Shown piece by piece: positions 10,301 through 18,988 of a stretch of 41,188 nucleotides of DNA. Origin of the DNA: Martensiomyces pterosporus (lineage: Eukaryota > Kickxellomycota > Kickxellomycetes > Kickxellales > Kickxellaceae); contig MU604048.1 of the NCBI GenBank assembly GCA_025201845.1, positions 7,157 through 48,344 on the forward strand. The letters run 5' to 3'. Position numbers and translations under genes: made by a program. Each line of letters begins with the position of its first letter. Position 1 is the first letter of the stretch. A model generated the notes under the pieces. The model did no database searches and had not been told where the DNA came from. It saw only the letters and a program-made list of their open reading frames with translations.

Positions 10301-11558
10301 GCTGCTGGTGCTGGTGCTGGTGCTGGTGCATTTGCTCTGTCGCCTCGTCGTACACAGAGGGCGCGATTTCCTGGGCCAGAAACAGCCGCCACAGCGCTCG
10401 CCGCTTGACCCGCTTGACGCGCGGGACGATGAACCGCCAGGGCTCAATGGCGCGCGTCTTCGAATCGCTTCGCTGGCTGTCTGCTGCTGCGTGGTAGCAC
10501 TCGGCCACGGCAGCGGCACCAAGCTGCTGCCCGTCCAGCGGGAACTCGTCCTCAGACTCGTCCGATTCATCCGTCGACTCGCCCTCTCCGCCTGCATTGG
10601 GCGGGGTGGTGCGGCTGTGACTCGGCGCTCTGTGGACTGCAGGCTGGGCACCCTCGCCCACATGAAGGGACGGCATGCCCTCGTGGATGGGCACGGATGC
10701 ATTGAGCTGGGGCGCCTTGCTCATTCTGCGCATATACCGTCGCTTTTCCTCGGCGCCTGGGCGGAATTGGTGGCCCGTCCTCTGCGACACATTCATCGAC
10801 ACGGGGTCGTTTCGCACCGCCTGCTTGTACTCTGCATTGCTGGCATGCATCGAGGCGTCGGCCACCGGATGAGCTGGGAACCTGAGCATGCGTGTAAACG
10901 ACGGCTTTGTGGGAGTCGGCGGCCGGTTGCTCTCGGGGTTGTCGGCGTTGGCATCGGCCACCAGATGCTCATCGATGTCGGCTACTATCGAGCTGCCGCC
11001 TGAGGGAACCTGCAGAATGGAGGGCGGGGTGCCTGGCTTGCTCCCCGACCCGTCCTCAGCGCACAGGGCTTCGTGCTCCTCATGCTCCTCTGCGTGCGCT
11101 TCATGCACTTCATGCGCTTCATGCGCTTCTGCGTGCGATTCCTGTTCTGTCTCGCCGGCGTCTGTGTGGTCAGTGGCGTTGCTTTGGGCGGGTTTGGCGG
11201 AGTGGCCCAGGGGGTTGACGTAGCTGACGATGCTGTACACGCCGCCAACAACGCCTGCTATGCTGCCGCCCACCGCTTCGGTGACTCTGTTTTTCATTGC
11301 TCTGGGGACGATTGTGATTCGGTCGATGGAGGATTCCAGCTCGTGGGGCTCGAAAGTGCGCGGCTGCGTCGTGAATGCACCCGGAAAATCAACCACAGCT
11401 AGCGAGGAAGGCGTGCGCGCTACGGGTGCTTGCTGCAATTGCTGTTGCGAAAAATTGGAGGAGGAAGGGGAAGAAGGAATGGAGACACTTGGTGGCCTTG
11501 TGTTTGTTGTTGCGGGGGGAGCCATGGCGCTACTGCCCTGTCCGCTTTTAGGCATCAT
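7356..11558 (-). CDS. WDR44-like WD40-repeat protein
   Basis: A single-exon gene of 1400 residues. Residues 1-530 are mostly disordered (Ser, Gln, Pro), with a Gly/Val hydrophobic patch at 96-114 and an unusual His/Glu repeat (EAHEAHEVHEAHAEEHEEH) at 145-163. WD40 blades follow: WTMEFSTCGKYLAAGGQDGVV near 538, then a Ser-rich insert, then VGHTADVLSLSWSKNGFLLSAS and the next blades. The run ASVAFNPRDDRLFISGSLDC is highly typical of the WDR44/rabphilin-11 family, which includes yeast Laf1/Dgr2-type proteins. WDR44 in animals is a Rab11 effector in recycling traffic; the function in fungi is poorly known. The C-terminus has two Cys pairs, C1353/C1356 and C1388/C1391, spaced like a small zinc site. 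A TATA-like motif lies about 160 bp upstream. The second ATG is immediate, so the start is uncertain by one residue. Confidence 0.88.
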   Translation of the reverse strand: MMPKSGQGSSAMAPPATTNTRPPSVSIPSSPSSSNFSQQQLQQAPVARTPSSLAVVDFPGAFTTQPRTFEPHELESSIDRITIVPRAMKNRVTEAVGGSIAGVVGGVYSIVSYVNPLGHSAKPAQSNATDHTDAGETEQESHAEAHEAHEVHEAHAEEHEEHEALCAEDGSGSKPGTPPSILQVPSGGSSIVADIDEHLVADANADNPESNRPPTPTKPSFTRMLRFPAHPVADASMHASNAEYKQAVRNDPVSMNVSQRTGHQFRPGAEEKRRYMRRMSKAPQLNASVPIHEGMPSLHVGEGAQPAVHRAPSHSRTTPPNAGGEGESTDESDESEDEFPLDGQQLGAAAVAECYHAAADSQRSDSKTRAIEPWRFIVPRVKRVKRRALWRLFLAQEIAPSVYDEATEQMHQHQHQHQQQMGKLPRSQTNSTTSSPMLSPQRTRNASLSPASTTAGADSQAQDNSSLRRRMLESAAMRTTSSPEWEQQQQQPGLKSRASQNLQKSRAPSIAPSMESHNSGRTATNASGAHAQKSAAKNNAIWTMEFSTCGKYLAAGGQDGVVRIWRIAAFAREQDREKKQPAAANPDSPAGVETPTSATRQQRGKAANRDVRLLQSESAESPTSQRSMSSHKRTSTVYMDSADLLPYANSAPIAKGKHGRSISVGQPLQGTRVNPFTTPDALSGACTLPTLPLLPDPSAASSAGDHDNASRSSSRTNSMVNTDVAAAQLHPMHAYELLEPVPFRSYVGHTADVLSLSWSKNGFLLSASMDRTVRLWHPHRPECLCTFRHRDIVASVAFNPRDDRLFISGSLDCKLRLWDIPARGVKHWTKLPDGQMVTSVAFTGPKGDHIVAGTYRGMCVFYSTDGLTVQGRMHARSSRGRNSKGSKITGFSYLPTGEMSPQLASRLGLAPKPADPAGYQLLVSSNDSRLRMFHPQARQLERKYKGHANASSQAFARPSSDGRYIISGSEDHNVYVWSVAQDNAATVATHPNSDHIRRVRGSGNGNKSTAPQSISAESGSVKQEKNILGGLFGRRRSDKPTEHAVGGMVTEGDGEWESLDGKVEEKSIYEYFPAHDAAVSQALFAPASTLQYLATHDDPILSRRKMRFTNKNGEVENAIAAASNATFGGPGDGGRLPPAEGGEDERLVEDMTAIIVSADTSGNIRVFRKDINVHRIYTQDGHGSKSSLLKAKESIGSLGRVMSCDKSTAADLVVASPRASHYHPPIEHELAAAEQEVRRQSLDGSDVHAGAGQQKGGKGVSFWSKLGRRKSQSHRHSAMPLSVSGALPHAVDALLPAKLGATPEGMSPRPVIASAATIAGDRAAAVSPAAVAPRVARRAALPMPTQEQDADVCEYCGHRGFIEFSVASPPATAAGALQQGAGSSLAVCENCKRVKNMPPM

Positions 11559-11715
11559 GTTGTGATTTCCCGCTTATACGGGCTTGCTGGGATCCGGGTT
11601 TCTCCCAGAGGGGTGTTCCTGGATGAGAGTGCGCCAAGGGCGGCTGCTGCAAGCCCAGATGCACTAGTAGGGGGATTTGCAGAAAGGACCAAACGCACGC
11701 TGCCTTTGTGCGGGC

Positions 11716-11723
11716 TAAATATA
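11716..11723 (-). promoter_or_regulatory. TATA-like box of the WDR44-like gene
   Basis: The minus strand reads TATATTTA about 158-165 bp upstream of the ATG at 11558. Position and composition only. Confidence 0.25.
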
Positions 11724-12069
11724 GTGTGTATTATCCCTCCTCCCGGAGCCGTCTGCGGTGTGTCTGGAAAGAAGGCGCACGCTCTGTCTCTCGATAGCCG
11801 GCAAGGTGGTGCCGTCTGCTGCTGCGTGTGCGTATGAAGGAGCTGGCGTTGGGATTGACCTCAGCCAAAGGGTATTAAAAACGTGCGAGTATGCACAATC
11901 AAGCGCAGAAGCAGCAGTGAAAAAGCAAGGCAAAAGTCTAAGAAAAGTGGAAAGATGTGGTACCAGGCAGAGAGTGGAGAAGAAAAGGCGCAGAGTGTGC
12001 TCATGCCTATTTCTCTGATAGATTGCGCTGCGTGCTACGCTGCTAGACTTTTTCCTTTTCTTTCCTTCC

Positions 12070-12667
12070 TCAGCCGAACGTGACGAAGGCTTGCTTTTTC
12101 GCACTGACAGCGGCGGGCTGCTGCTCCAGCGGATCGCCTGTTTCCAAGAGTCTCCCCTTCCGCTGCAGCCCCTGGCATGGCGTTGGCAAAGGACTCGCAG
12201 CGTAAAAGCCGTACCCTATTCCTTTTCTGGCACTGCTTATGTAGCATGGATTCTCTCCCGCTTTCCGCTTTCCCCCGGCTAGCTGGCCCAACAGGGCGTG
12301 CACTTGGGCGATGTTGCAGTGCGGAATAATGTCGGCCCAGCCTGTCCTCCGCCGCCCAGCCCACGTCTCTTGGCTTTGCTTGGCCCGCTTGGCCCGCCCA
12401 GCTGCTTCCTGCCGCCTGTCCGTGCTGGGCCGGAGGGGCCGGTGCCTGGGTGCAGTCCGGGGACCCCGCGGATCAAACCAGCGGCTCCCATGGGGACTGC
12501 TGCTGCCTGAGCTGATCCACGACGGCCTCCAGCGGGACTAGGGGCCCCTTCTGGGGAGCGTCTGCCATGCCCTCTGCTACATCGCTGGCATTTCCAGCCG
12601 TGCAAGCCCCGCATTGTGTGGCGGTGCAGCCACGCCCACCGCAAGCGCTGTGCTGCACCCAGGGCAA
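12070..12667 (-). other. Possible small spliced gene, weakly supported
   Basis: This stretch of the 1.4-kb divergent gap has two protein-like pieces on the minus strand. One begins at an ATG at 12667 and contains MADAPQKGPLVPLEAVV. The other, ending with a TGA at 12070-12072, contains WADIIPHCNIAQVHALLGQL. They lie in different frames separated by GC-rich DNA, so a spliced gene is conceivable. The only donor near the end of the first piece is GTTTGA, unlike the GTA(A/C)G-type donors elsewhere in the window, and I see no CTAAC branch site. I do not recognise a family. It may be chance coding in GC-rich DNA. Confidence 0.2.
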
Positions 12668-12908
12668 TTTCAGATCAAATCTTGATCTGCTGCTGCTGCT
12701 GTTTTCTTTTTTTTGTTTTGTTTGGCGCTTTGTCTGCCGTCGCTCCTGTCCTCCATACGCCGGCGGCGCTCTGCTTCTCCTTGCGGCCAGCGCGGCAGAT
12801 GGGAGGGGTCAACTGGCCCCGCCTTTCTTCAATTAGCACAGCCGCCACCACTGCCGTTTTTGCTTTTATTTATTTAAAGAAAACCAATTTCTACGCACGC
12901 CTTTAGTT

Positions 12909-12951
12909 ACACGCACAAACGCACGCACACAAACGCACGCACACATATACG
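12909..12951 (+). repeat. CA/CGCA-rich simple repeat
   Basis: Imperfect ACGCACAAACGCACGCACAC-type repeats end about 17 bp before the ATG of the coiled-coil gene, so they probably lie in its 5' UTR or core promoter. Confidence 0.6.
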
Positions 12952-12967
12952 CCAAGAAAGCCGCGAA

Positions 12968-14878
12968 ATGAGCGACGAGCCACGACACAGTAAGTCCGCC
13001 CTACTGCCAACCACTGCTACGCGCCTGCTCCCTATAGCAACAGCTAACGCACCACGCATATCGTGCTTTTAGATATTGACGACATTGACGACATCGAGCT
13101 CCTCCGCACCTACCTGCGCGACACCACACAGCAGCTCCAGACCGCCGCGCAGATGGGGCTCGGTCTGGCACAGCAGAACCAAACCCTCCGGGAAAGGCTC
13201 GACGCCGTTGCGCAAGAGCAGGAGGACCTGCACCAGCGCCTTAGCCTGATGGAGCGCGATCGCCGGTGGATGCAGGACCAGTCTCTGCGGGTCGACCAAG
13301 TCAGGGAATCCCTAAACGAGCTGGCTTTGAGGGTGGATGGCGGCAGAAGCCGCAGGCTGTCGGTGGACCAGCAGATGGACGCGCTGCACGCCATGGTGGA
13401 GAAGATGAGGGAGGATGTGGATGCCGTCGTGGTGGCCCTGGAGGAGAGCAGGATGAGGAAGTGGGCAGGGGAGGTGTCGGCGTTGCAAAGGGCTTTAGGT
13501 AAGCCACCTGCATACATGTGTGCCTGCTCTGTTTGGGACTGATCGGCAGCGGCAAGCGGTCTTCTAACCACTGCACAATGGAAAGCGTTGCCCTTTCGTT
13601 GCATCTATTGTTGTGCGTGTAGCTGAGGTCAAGGACAACATAGCTGCTCTTGGCAGTCGCAATATCGAGCTAAGCGACAAGGCGGATTCGGCAGAGATGC
13701 GGCACAGGGCACAGCATGCGGAAATATCGCGCGCACTGAGCGACCTAAGTGCTCGCATGGATGTCTCGGTGAATGAGCAGAATGAAACGAGAGCGCAAAT
13801 CGATTGGGCGGCTGCGCGGCAGGGCGACATGGAGCAGTCGCTGAAGTCGGTCATCAGCGAGTACAATGCGATGCTTAATGAGCACGAGCAGACGATTAGG
13901 ATCCTGGGCGAGAGCCAAGCGGTCCTGGAATCGCAGGCTGCCATTAGGGATCGCAGGACTAGCGATTTATTCCACCCGGCCGCGCTGTTTACGCCGGTCA
14001 GCGCGAATGGGAGGAAGGGGCGGCGGCATGCGAGTGGTTTGGAACCGGTGGAGTCGCCTCAACCGATGGCGGCGCTGAATGCTCCGGCGTCTGCTGGTCC
14101 GAGAGGAAGAAGGAGCAAGGTGCCAGGGCATACCGAGGAGGAGGAGGAAGACGACGACGAGGTGCTGTTTGTGGGCCAGCAGAAACCAAAGAAGGACTCG
14201 GGTGTGGGCGAGAGCTTGGGCGATATATTTGCAAACGACGCATCGCCCTTTTATGAGCCATACCAGCCAACAGCCAGCGCTGCTGCCGCTAGTGGCGCTC
14301 TGCGGATTACTGCGCCGTCTACTGCTATGGCCAAAGCACAGCAGCAGCAAAAGGCGGAGGATGAGCATGACGCAGCGTTTCCATCGCCCCCGCTCTCGCT
14401 GTCGCAGGAGCTGGATCCATCGCCCATCAGCGAGCATCTCCTGCGCGTTTCATCCACCTTGCCTTCGCGTAAGGCAGCGTCGGTTATTGGGGCGCCCAAT
14501 AAGCCAAAGACCCGCTCGCGTCCGCGGAACAGCAGCTTCTCGAAGGCTGTGCAAAGCACGGGTGGGGCAGGCAGTGTCTTGCTGCATGACGGGTATGAGC
14601 GCCAGGCCGTGTCGCCGTCAAAGGCGGCGTCGGGCTTTGGAGGCATCATATCGTCGTCGGCGCATGTGGGGCTGGGATGGGGCAATTACTGGGAGGCGCG
14701 CAGGCATCGGCTGAGGTTTGACATCCAGCAACGACTGGGCCTGCCAGCTGTGCCGGCGCCATCGTCGTCGGCTGATGCGGTTTCAGACAAGATGAGAAAC
14801 GTGGATGGTAGCAAACAAGCGGCAGAGACAGCTGCAGAGACAGCGGCGGGCAGCGAAGAGCTGGGAATTGAGGACTAG
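12968..14878 (+). CDS. Coiled-coil protein of unknown function, three exons
   Basis: Exons at 12968-12989, 13073-13498 and 13623-14878 give 567 residues. Both introns are phase 1 (83 and 124 nt) with GTAAGT/GTAAGC donors and CTAAC branch sites. The tiny first exon codes only seven residues plus one base. Residues from about 10 to 255 are rich in Leu/Glu/Gln/Arg heptads and predict a long, probably dimeric, coiled coil. The remainder is disordered and Ser/Ala/Pro-rich, with an acidic run EEEEEDDDE at 321-329 followed by VLFV at 330-333, which resembles a SUMO-interacting motif. A compact segment HVGLGWGNYWEARRHRL around 496-512, followed by DIQQRLGLP, looks structured and may be the conserved part. 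I do not recognise a family. It is the only confident plus-strand gene, divergent from the WDR44-like gene and convergent with the next. Confidence 0.85.
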
Positions 14879-15011
14879 CCACCACCACTGCACGAGCCTC
14901 TCCCCTATGCTTCCACCGCTTTTGTTTTGCACACGCAATGCTTCTTTCCTCATATTTAACGTTTATTTTTTGTGCATGCATCTATTTACTTGTCAAATAC
15001 AATCTATGTGT

Positions 15012-17117
15012 CTATGCTGCTGGCGTGCCGCGACACCTCAGCCCACGCAGATGGCCGACGTTCCGGAGGATTCCTTCGTTAGCCAGCACCCACCCTATGC
15101 ATCTCCTCAGCACGGCGGAGTCGACATTGGGCGCGACAAGCACTTTCAGGGCAGGCAGCTTGGCAACCAGAAGCACCAGCCCGTATGCAAGCGAGTGTCC
15201 CGGCTCTGCGTCAGTGTCTGGATAGCATTTGACATGCAGCCTCTGCAGTGTGCTGCTCACTGCCTGTCTGCCCGCCAGGTCAAACGACTCTATCTCCTCA
15301 GCTGCACAGTCTCCAGAGCCGCTGTAGTCGACCAGCTGCACATCGGCCTGCTCGATATGCGGCAGTAGGGAGAGGAATTTGGCGAAGAGGGAGTACTGCA
15401 TCGGCACACTCAGGCTGATTTCGCGAAGCGCTGTCAGGCCCACTACGGTGGGGAATTGCAGGGGGAGCAGGTTGTGCATGGCAAGGCACAGCCGCTCCAG
15501 CCGGGTCGCCCGGGTGCGAAACAGCCGGCTGATGAAGGCTTGCAGACTAGTGAGGTCGGCGACCTCCAGCTGGGCCACGTCAAACGTGCAGCTGAGAGAG
15601 CGGAGGTGCTCGTGGTTTTCATTGCCGCTGCTGCTTCTGCCGCTGCCGCTGCCACTGCCACTGCCAACAGTCAACTCCAGCAACGACGAGTTGCAGTTAG
15701 TCAAAGTCAGGTTCTCAATGTGGGCGCCGGCAAACAGCTTGAGGAACACAGGCAGGCTGTAAGCATACGAGTCGATCTCCAGGGTCTTTAGACTGGGGAA
15801 CATCTCCTGCGAGTTTTGCTCTGCCAATGCCAGCGGCCCCAGCACCATGGCCTCGTCGAAGCCCAGCTGCAGCGTGTGTAGGTTTTCAAACACATGGTAC
15901 TGGCTGGCTGATTCGCCCTTGATGAAGCTGACGAACTTTGTCAGCGTCAGACCCCTGATCTTCAGCACGCTCAGGCTGGACGCGAACCAGGCCACCACCC
16001 GGTAGGCGACGTCCGTCACGGGGTACCCGATGTCCAGATGGCCCAGCGTGTGGTTGGGCTGCGACTTCATCAGCTGCATCTCCACAGGGCACTCCGAGGA
16101 CAAGCTCAGCGTGTTCAGGTACCTCCCGCGAGCCTCAACCAGCTTGCCAAACAAGTGCCGGTGCCCAATGATGCTGTCCCGAGGGTACGTGTAGCGGATG
16201 GCTCTGAGCGCGGGCATCGACTGCGCCAAACTCTCTGCTAGCGCCTTGATGACGCCAATGACGGACTGGTCAAAGTACGACGAGATGTACTCCAGGTCCA
16301 CGTGTATATACAGAGTATGCACCAGGCGCCACTGAATCTTGTCCGCCATCGCCCTGGTCACCGACGCCCGCAGCTCCGGGTACGTTATCTGGCCCGATAC
16401 TTGGATCGCCGCCATGCTCGGTCGCAGGGAAATGTCGGGCGGGGCTATGGGCAGACGGGTGAGCGAGTGCGAGTCGATTATGCGGTACATGAACACCCGG
16501 TAGTAGAGGGGCGCCACCGCGTCGCGCCAGGACTGGCACACAGACATGAACCGCAGCATGCGCTTTTGGCGCTCGATCAGGTCCCAGTAGGCGAACAGGT
16601 GGGGCTCGTGCATGTGCTCCATTATCCGCTGCAGAACGACAAGCGTGAGCCTCAACGCCGCGGGCTCGTAGGGATTTGTTGCTGCTCGCGGCACGATTAC
16701 TATTTCTCCCTGGTCTGTCGACAACGTGTATGAGCTCATTAGCTCGACTAGATTGGCCGCTGCTTGCTCGTTGCGGCTGCTCACTGTAGGGGACAGAGAG
16801 ACGCGGGCAGGGGCGGCGTCGAACGACTCGATGGCCTCCGGATGGAACCCTAGGGGGTAGTCCGAGGACCCGGTTCGCGACCGCGATATTGTCGATGTGT
16901 CTGCGGCATCTCGGGACCGGCGGGTTCTGCCAGGAGCAAATATGGAGCCCAGGCGTGGCATCAAAGGCACAGTGTAAAAGCGGTATTCAGGTGGAGATGA
17001 GAGAAAATATGTGGAGTAAAAACTGCTGCTGAAGAAAGAAAGGCAGCTGGGCCATGGCGTCCATGGCAAGGAGCTGTGGAGCGGGCAGCACACGCACTTG
17101 CTGCTCGCTGGCATCAC
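15012..17117 (-). CDS. F-box-like/leucine-rich-repeat protein
   Basis: The open frame gives 701 residues from 17117, or 649 if translation starts at the ATG at 16959-16961. I favour the downstream start (MPRLGSIFAPGR), because the extra 52 residues look like translated leader, but the sequence does not decide it. Around residues 180-250 of the long form, LTLVVLQRIMEHMHE and SVCQSWRDAVAPLYYRVFMY resemble an F-box core. The remainder consists of irregular leucine-rich strands such as LSVLKIRGLTL, HTLQLGFD and KTLEIDSY. A Gly/Ser run (SGSGSGSG) lies in the middle. Proteins of this build occur in many copies in Kickxellales genomes (from memory), and could be substrate receptors of SCF ubiquitin ligases. 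No substrate can be named. Confidence 0.7.
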   Translation of the reverse strand: MMPASSKCVCCPLHSSLPWTPWPSCLSFFSSSFYSTYFLSSPPEYRFYTVPLMPRLGSIFAPGRTRRSRDAADTSTISRSRTGSSDYPLGFHPEAIESFDAAPARVSLSPTVSSRNEQAAANLVELMSSYTLSTDQGEIVIVPRAATNPYEPAALRLTLVVLQRIMEHMHEPHLFAYWDLIERQKRMLRFMSVCQSWRDAVAPLYYRVFMYRIIDSHSLTRLPIAPPDISLRPSMAAIQVSGQITYPELRASVTRAMADKIQWRLVHTLYIHVDLEYISSYFDQSVIGVIKALAESLAQSMPALRAIRYTYPRDSIIGHRHLFGKLVEARGRYLNTLSLSSECPVEMQLMKSQPNHTLGHLDIGYPVTDVAYRVVAWFASSLSVLKIRGLTLTKFVSFIKGESASQYHVFENLHTLQLGFDEAMVLGPLALAEQNSQEMFPSLKTLEIDSYAYSLPVFLKLFAGAHIENLTLTNCNSSLLELTVGSGSGSGSGRSSSGNENHEHLRSLSCTFDVAQLEVADLTSLQAFISRLFRTRATRLERLCLAMHNLLPLQFPTVVGLTALREISLSVPMQYSLFAKFLSLLPHIEQADVQLVDYSGSGDCAAEEIESFDLAGRQAVSSTLQRLHVKCYPDTDAEPGHSLAYGLVLLVAKLPALKVLVAPNVDSAVLRRCIGWVLANEGILRNVGHLRGLRCRGTPAA

Positions 17118-17582
17118 ACCTTGTAAATACGTGCATCTACGGTTTTTTGCAGAGGCAAGGGTATTAATAGAACAGCCAAAGGACCAGGAAAACGATAGAG
17201 ATGAAATTGGCCGCCGCTTGGTCTGTTCGATGTAAACCCCGCCGCTTGCATTCGTCTGAAATCAGGAACAAGCGAACCAGCAGCAGCGACCCTGATGTGC
17301 CAGCCAACGCACACACGTGCCTGTGCTAGCTGCCTCATATGGACTGGAAAACACTATGCGACATGCCAAGAAGCACGATTGCTGCCTCTATTCTTGTAAA
17401 CGACAAGCTACTATCTGGAAAAAGCGTGCCATACATGATGACATCAGCACCCTTGCGCTCCTCGCCACTAAGCCGTGCTGCGCCATACTCAATACCGTGA
17501 ACTAATACCACTAGCAGAGCGCTGCAGGAGCTGGCGGGATCTCCTCAAACTAATAACCTCGCAGGGGCTGCCTGCTGCAATC
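17118..17582. other. Intergenic, no gene seen
   Basis: 465 bp between the acetyltransferase stop and the F-box-like gene. Short open frames only; presumably the promoter of the latter and the 3' UTR of the former. Confidence 0.5.
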
Positions 17583-18437
17583 CTAATTGGGTAGCCAGCA
17601 CTCGGTGGTGACCGTGGTGCCCACTGTCTCGAACCCGATCTTCCGATACAGCTCAATGGGGCCCTCCTCGAATGCCTCCAGATACACCCGGGTGCCCTGC
17701 GCAAGGTGCGCCAGCGCATGCACCACAACCTCCTGCGCCAGCCCGCGCCGCCTGTGCTGAGGGTCGGTGCCAACGACCTGAACAAACGCCAGGTTGCGCG
17801 CTTTCTTCCTGGGCGTGAACATCACCGCAAACGCCGCCACCTCGTCCTGCTCTTCAAGCACCCACACAGCAAACTCATCGGGCCTCTCCACCTGCCTTCT
17901 CAGCTTCTCATCGAGCCACTCGGTGTCTCCGCTCTTGTCGTACCCAAACGCGCGAGCATTGCACGTTGTCAGCCTCCCCACATCCCTGCGATCCGTTATC
18001 CGGCGCACCTTCCCGCTCTTTGCAAACACGCAAGGGTCGCCAACAGAAAGCAGCATAACAGTGTCCTGCATGTCTCTCTCGCACTCAAACCCCCTCTGCA
18101 CAAAGCGGTCCACAACCACCTTTGCGTCGTCCTTCAGCGTCGTGTCAATTGTGCATCTGGGCACCAGCCCCTGCGCCTGGTAAGTCTGCACGGTAAGCTC
18201 GGGGATGTTTTCGGGCGGATCAGCCAGCACACCGTTGCAGTCCCACGGGAACTCCAGGTTGCAAAAGTCCATGTGCAGGTGGTTGCCGTCATGGTGGTCC
18301 CTGTTGGAGGGTGTGAGGAAGAGCCGGGCGAATATGAAGTTCTCGGTCACGTCTGCCAGCGTGCGCATGGACTCGCAGAGGAGGAACTTGTCCTCGGCGT
18401 ACCACTTGGGCAGAATACTCCTCGAGCGATGAACCAT
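17583..18437 (-). CDS. GNAT-family N-acetyltransferase
   Basis: A single-exon gene of 284 residues. The C-terminal half is a GNAT fold: strand beta4 FVQVVGTDPQ at about 218-227, followed by the acetyl-CoA pyrophosphate loop QHRRRGLA at 227-234 (the Q/RxxGxG/A signature), helix alpha3, and the closing YRKIGFETVGTT at 264-275 that is diagnostic of many small GNATs. The N-terminal 140 residues are less conserved and may form a second, degenerate GNAT-like half. The enzyme should transfer acetyl from acetyl-CoA to an amine, but the acceptor cannot be told from the sequence. No signal peptide or membrane segment is evident, so it is probably cytosolic or nuclear. Confidence 0.85.
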   Translation of the reverse strand: MVHRSRSILPKWYAEDKFLLCESMRTLADVTENFIFARLFLTPSNRDHHDGNHLHMDFCNLEFPWDCNGVLADPPENIPELTVQTYQAQGLVPRCTIDTTLKDDAKVVVDRFVQRGFECERDMQDTVMLLSVGDPCVFAKSGKVRRITDRRDVGRLTTCNARAFGYDKSGDTEWLDEKLRRQVERPDEFAVWVLEEQDEVAAFAVMFTPRKKARNLAFVQVVGTDPQHRRRGLAQEVVVHALAHLAQGTRVYLEAFEEGPIELYRKIGFETVGTTVTTECWLPN

Positions 18438-18988
18438 GGTCTGTTAAGGATACAAGTACAATGGTAAATAAAATAAATAAAAAAGAAACCCCAATATGAA
18501 GGCAGGATATGGCAGGAAAAGCGCAAAGGACAGGGTGCAAAGGATGTGCTGTTTTCAGAGTACAGAGGTGGATAATATAAGCGGTGTTCAAGTCGAACGA
18601 TGCAGGAGGAAAAGGAGATAAGGCCACGTCGCTCCACAATCTGGAAAATAGGGGGTAGATTGGGGCGCCTCAGCAGTATCAACACGCCATGCGATAGGCT
18701 CCGCTATTCCTTGTGCAGATTATCGGACGTTTCAGGCGTCGAGAGGCCCAGTCACAAGCTCGCAAACCAATGCTGGCAGAGGGGCTCCAGACCGCACACT
18801 CACATGCAGACTTCACAGCGGCTGCCGCGCCAGAGAAACAGCCAGCCCTCAGGTGTTTGTAATCGACACTCGGCCATGGACAAGCCTTCGGGTATATAGA
18901 AAGGAAAAGAGGTGAAAAGGGTATTAGGCGATGGGGAAGATGTGCAAAAAAGAGAGCATCTTGCTGTGCATGCGTGGGCACCACCCGT
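18438..18988. other. Intergenic, no gene seen
   Basis: 551 bp between the Sey1 stop and the acetyltransferase start. It contains an AT-rich A-run/TAAATAAA stretch just upstream of the acetyltransferase ATG. No convincing coding potential. Confidence 0.5.
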
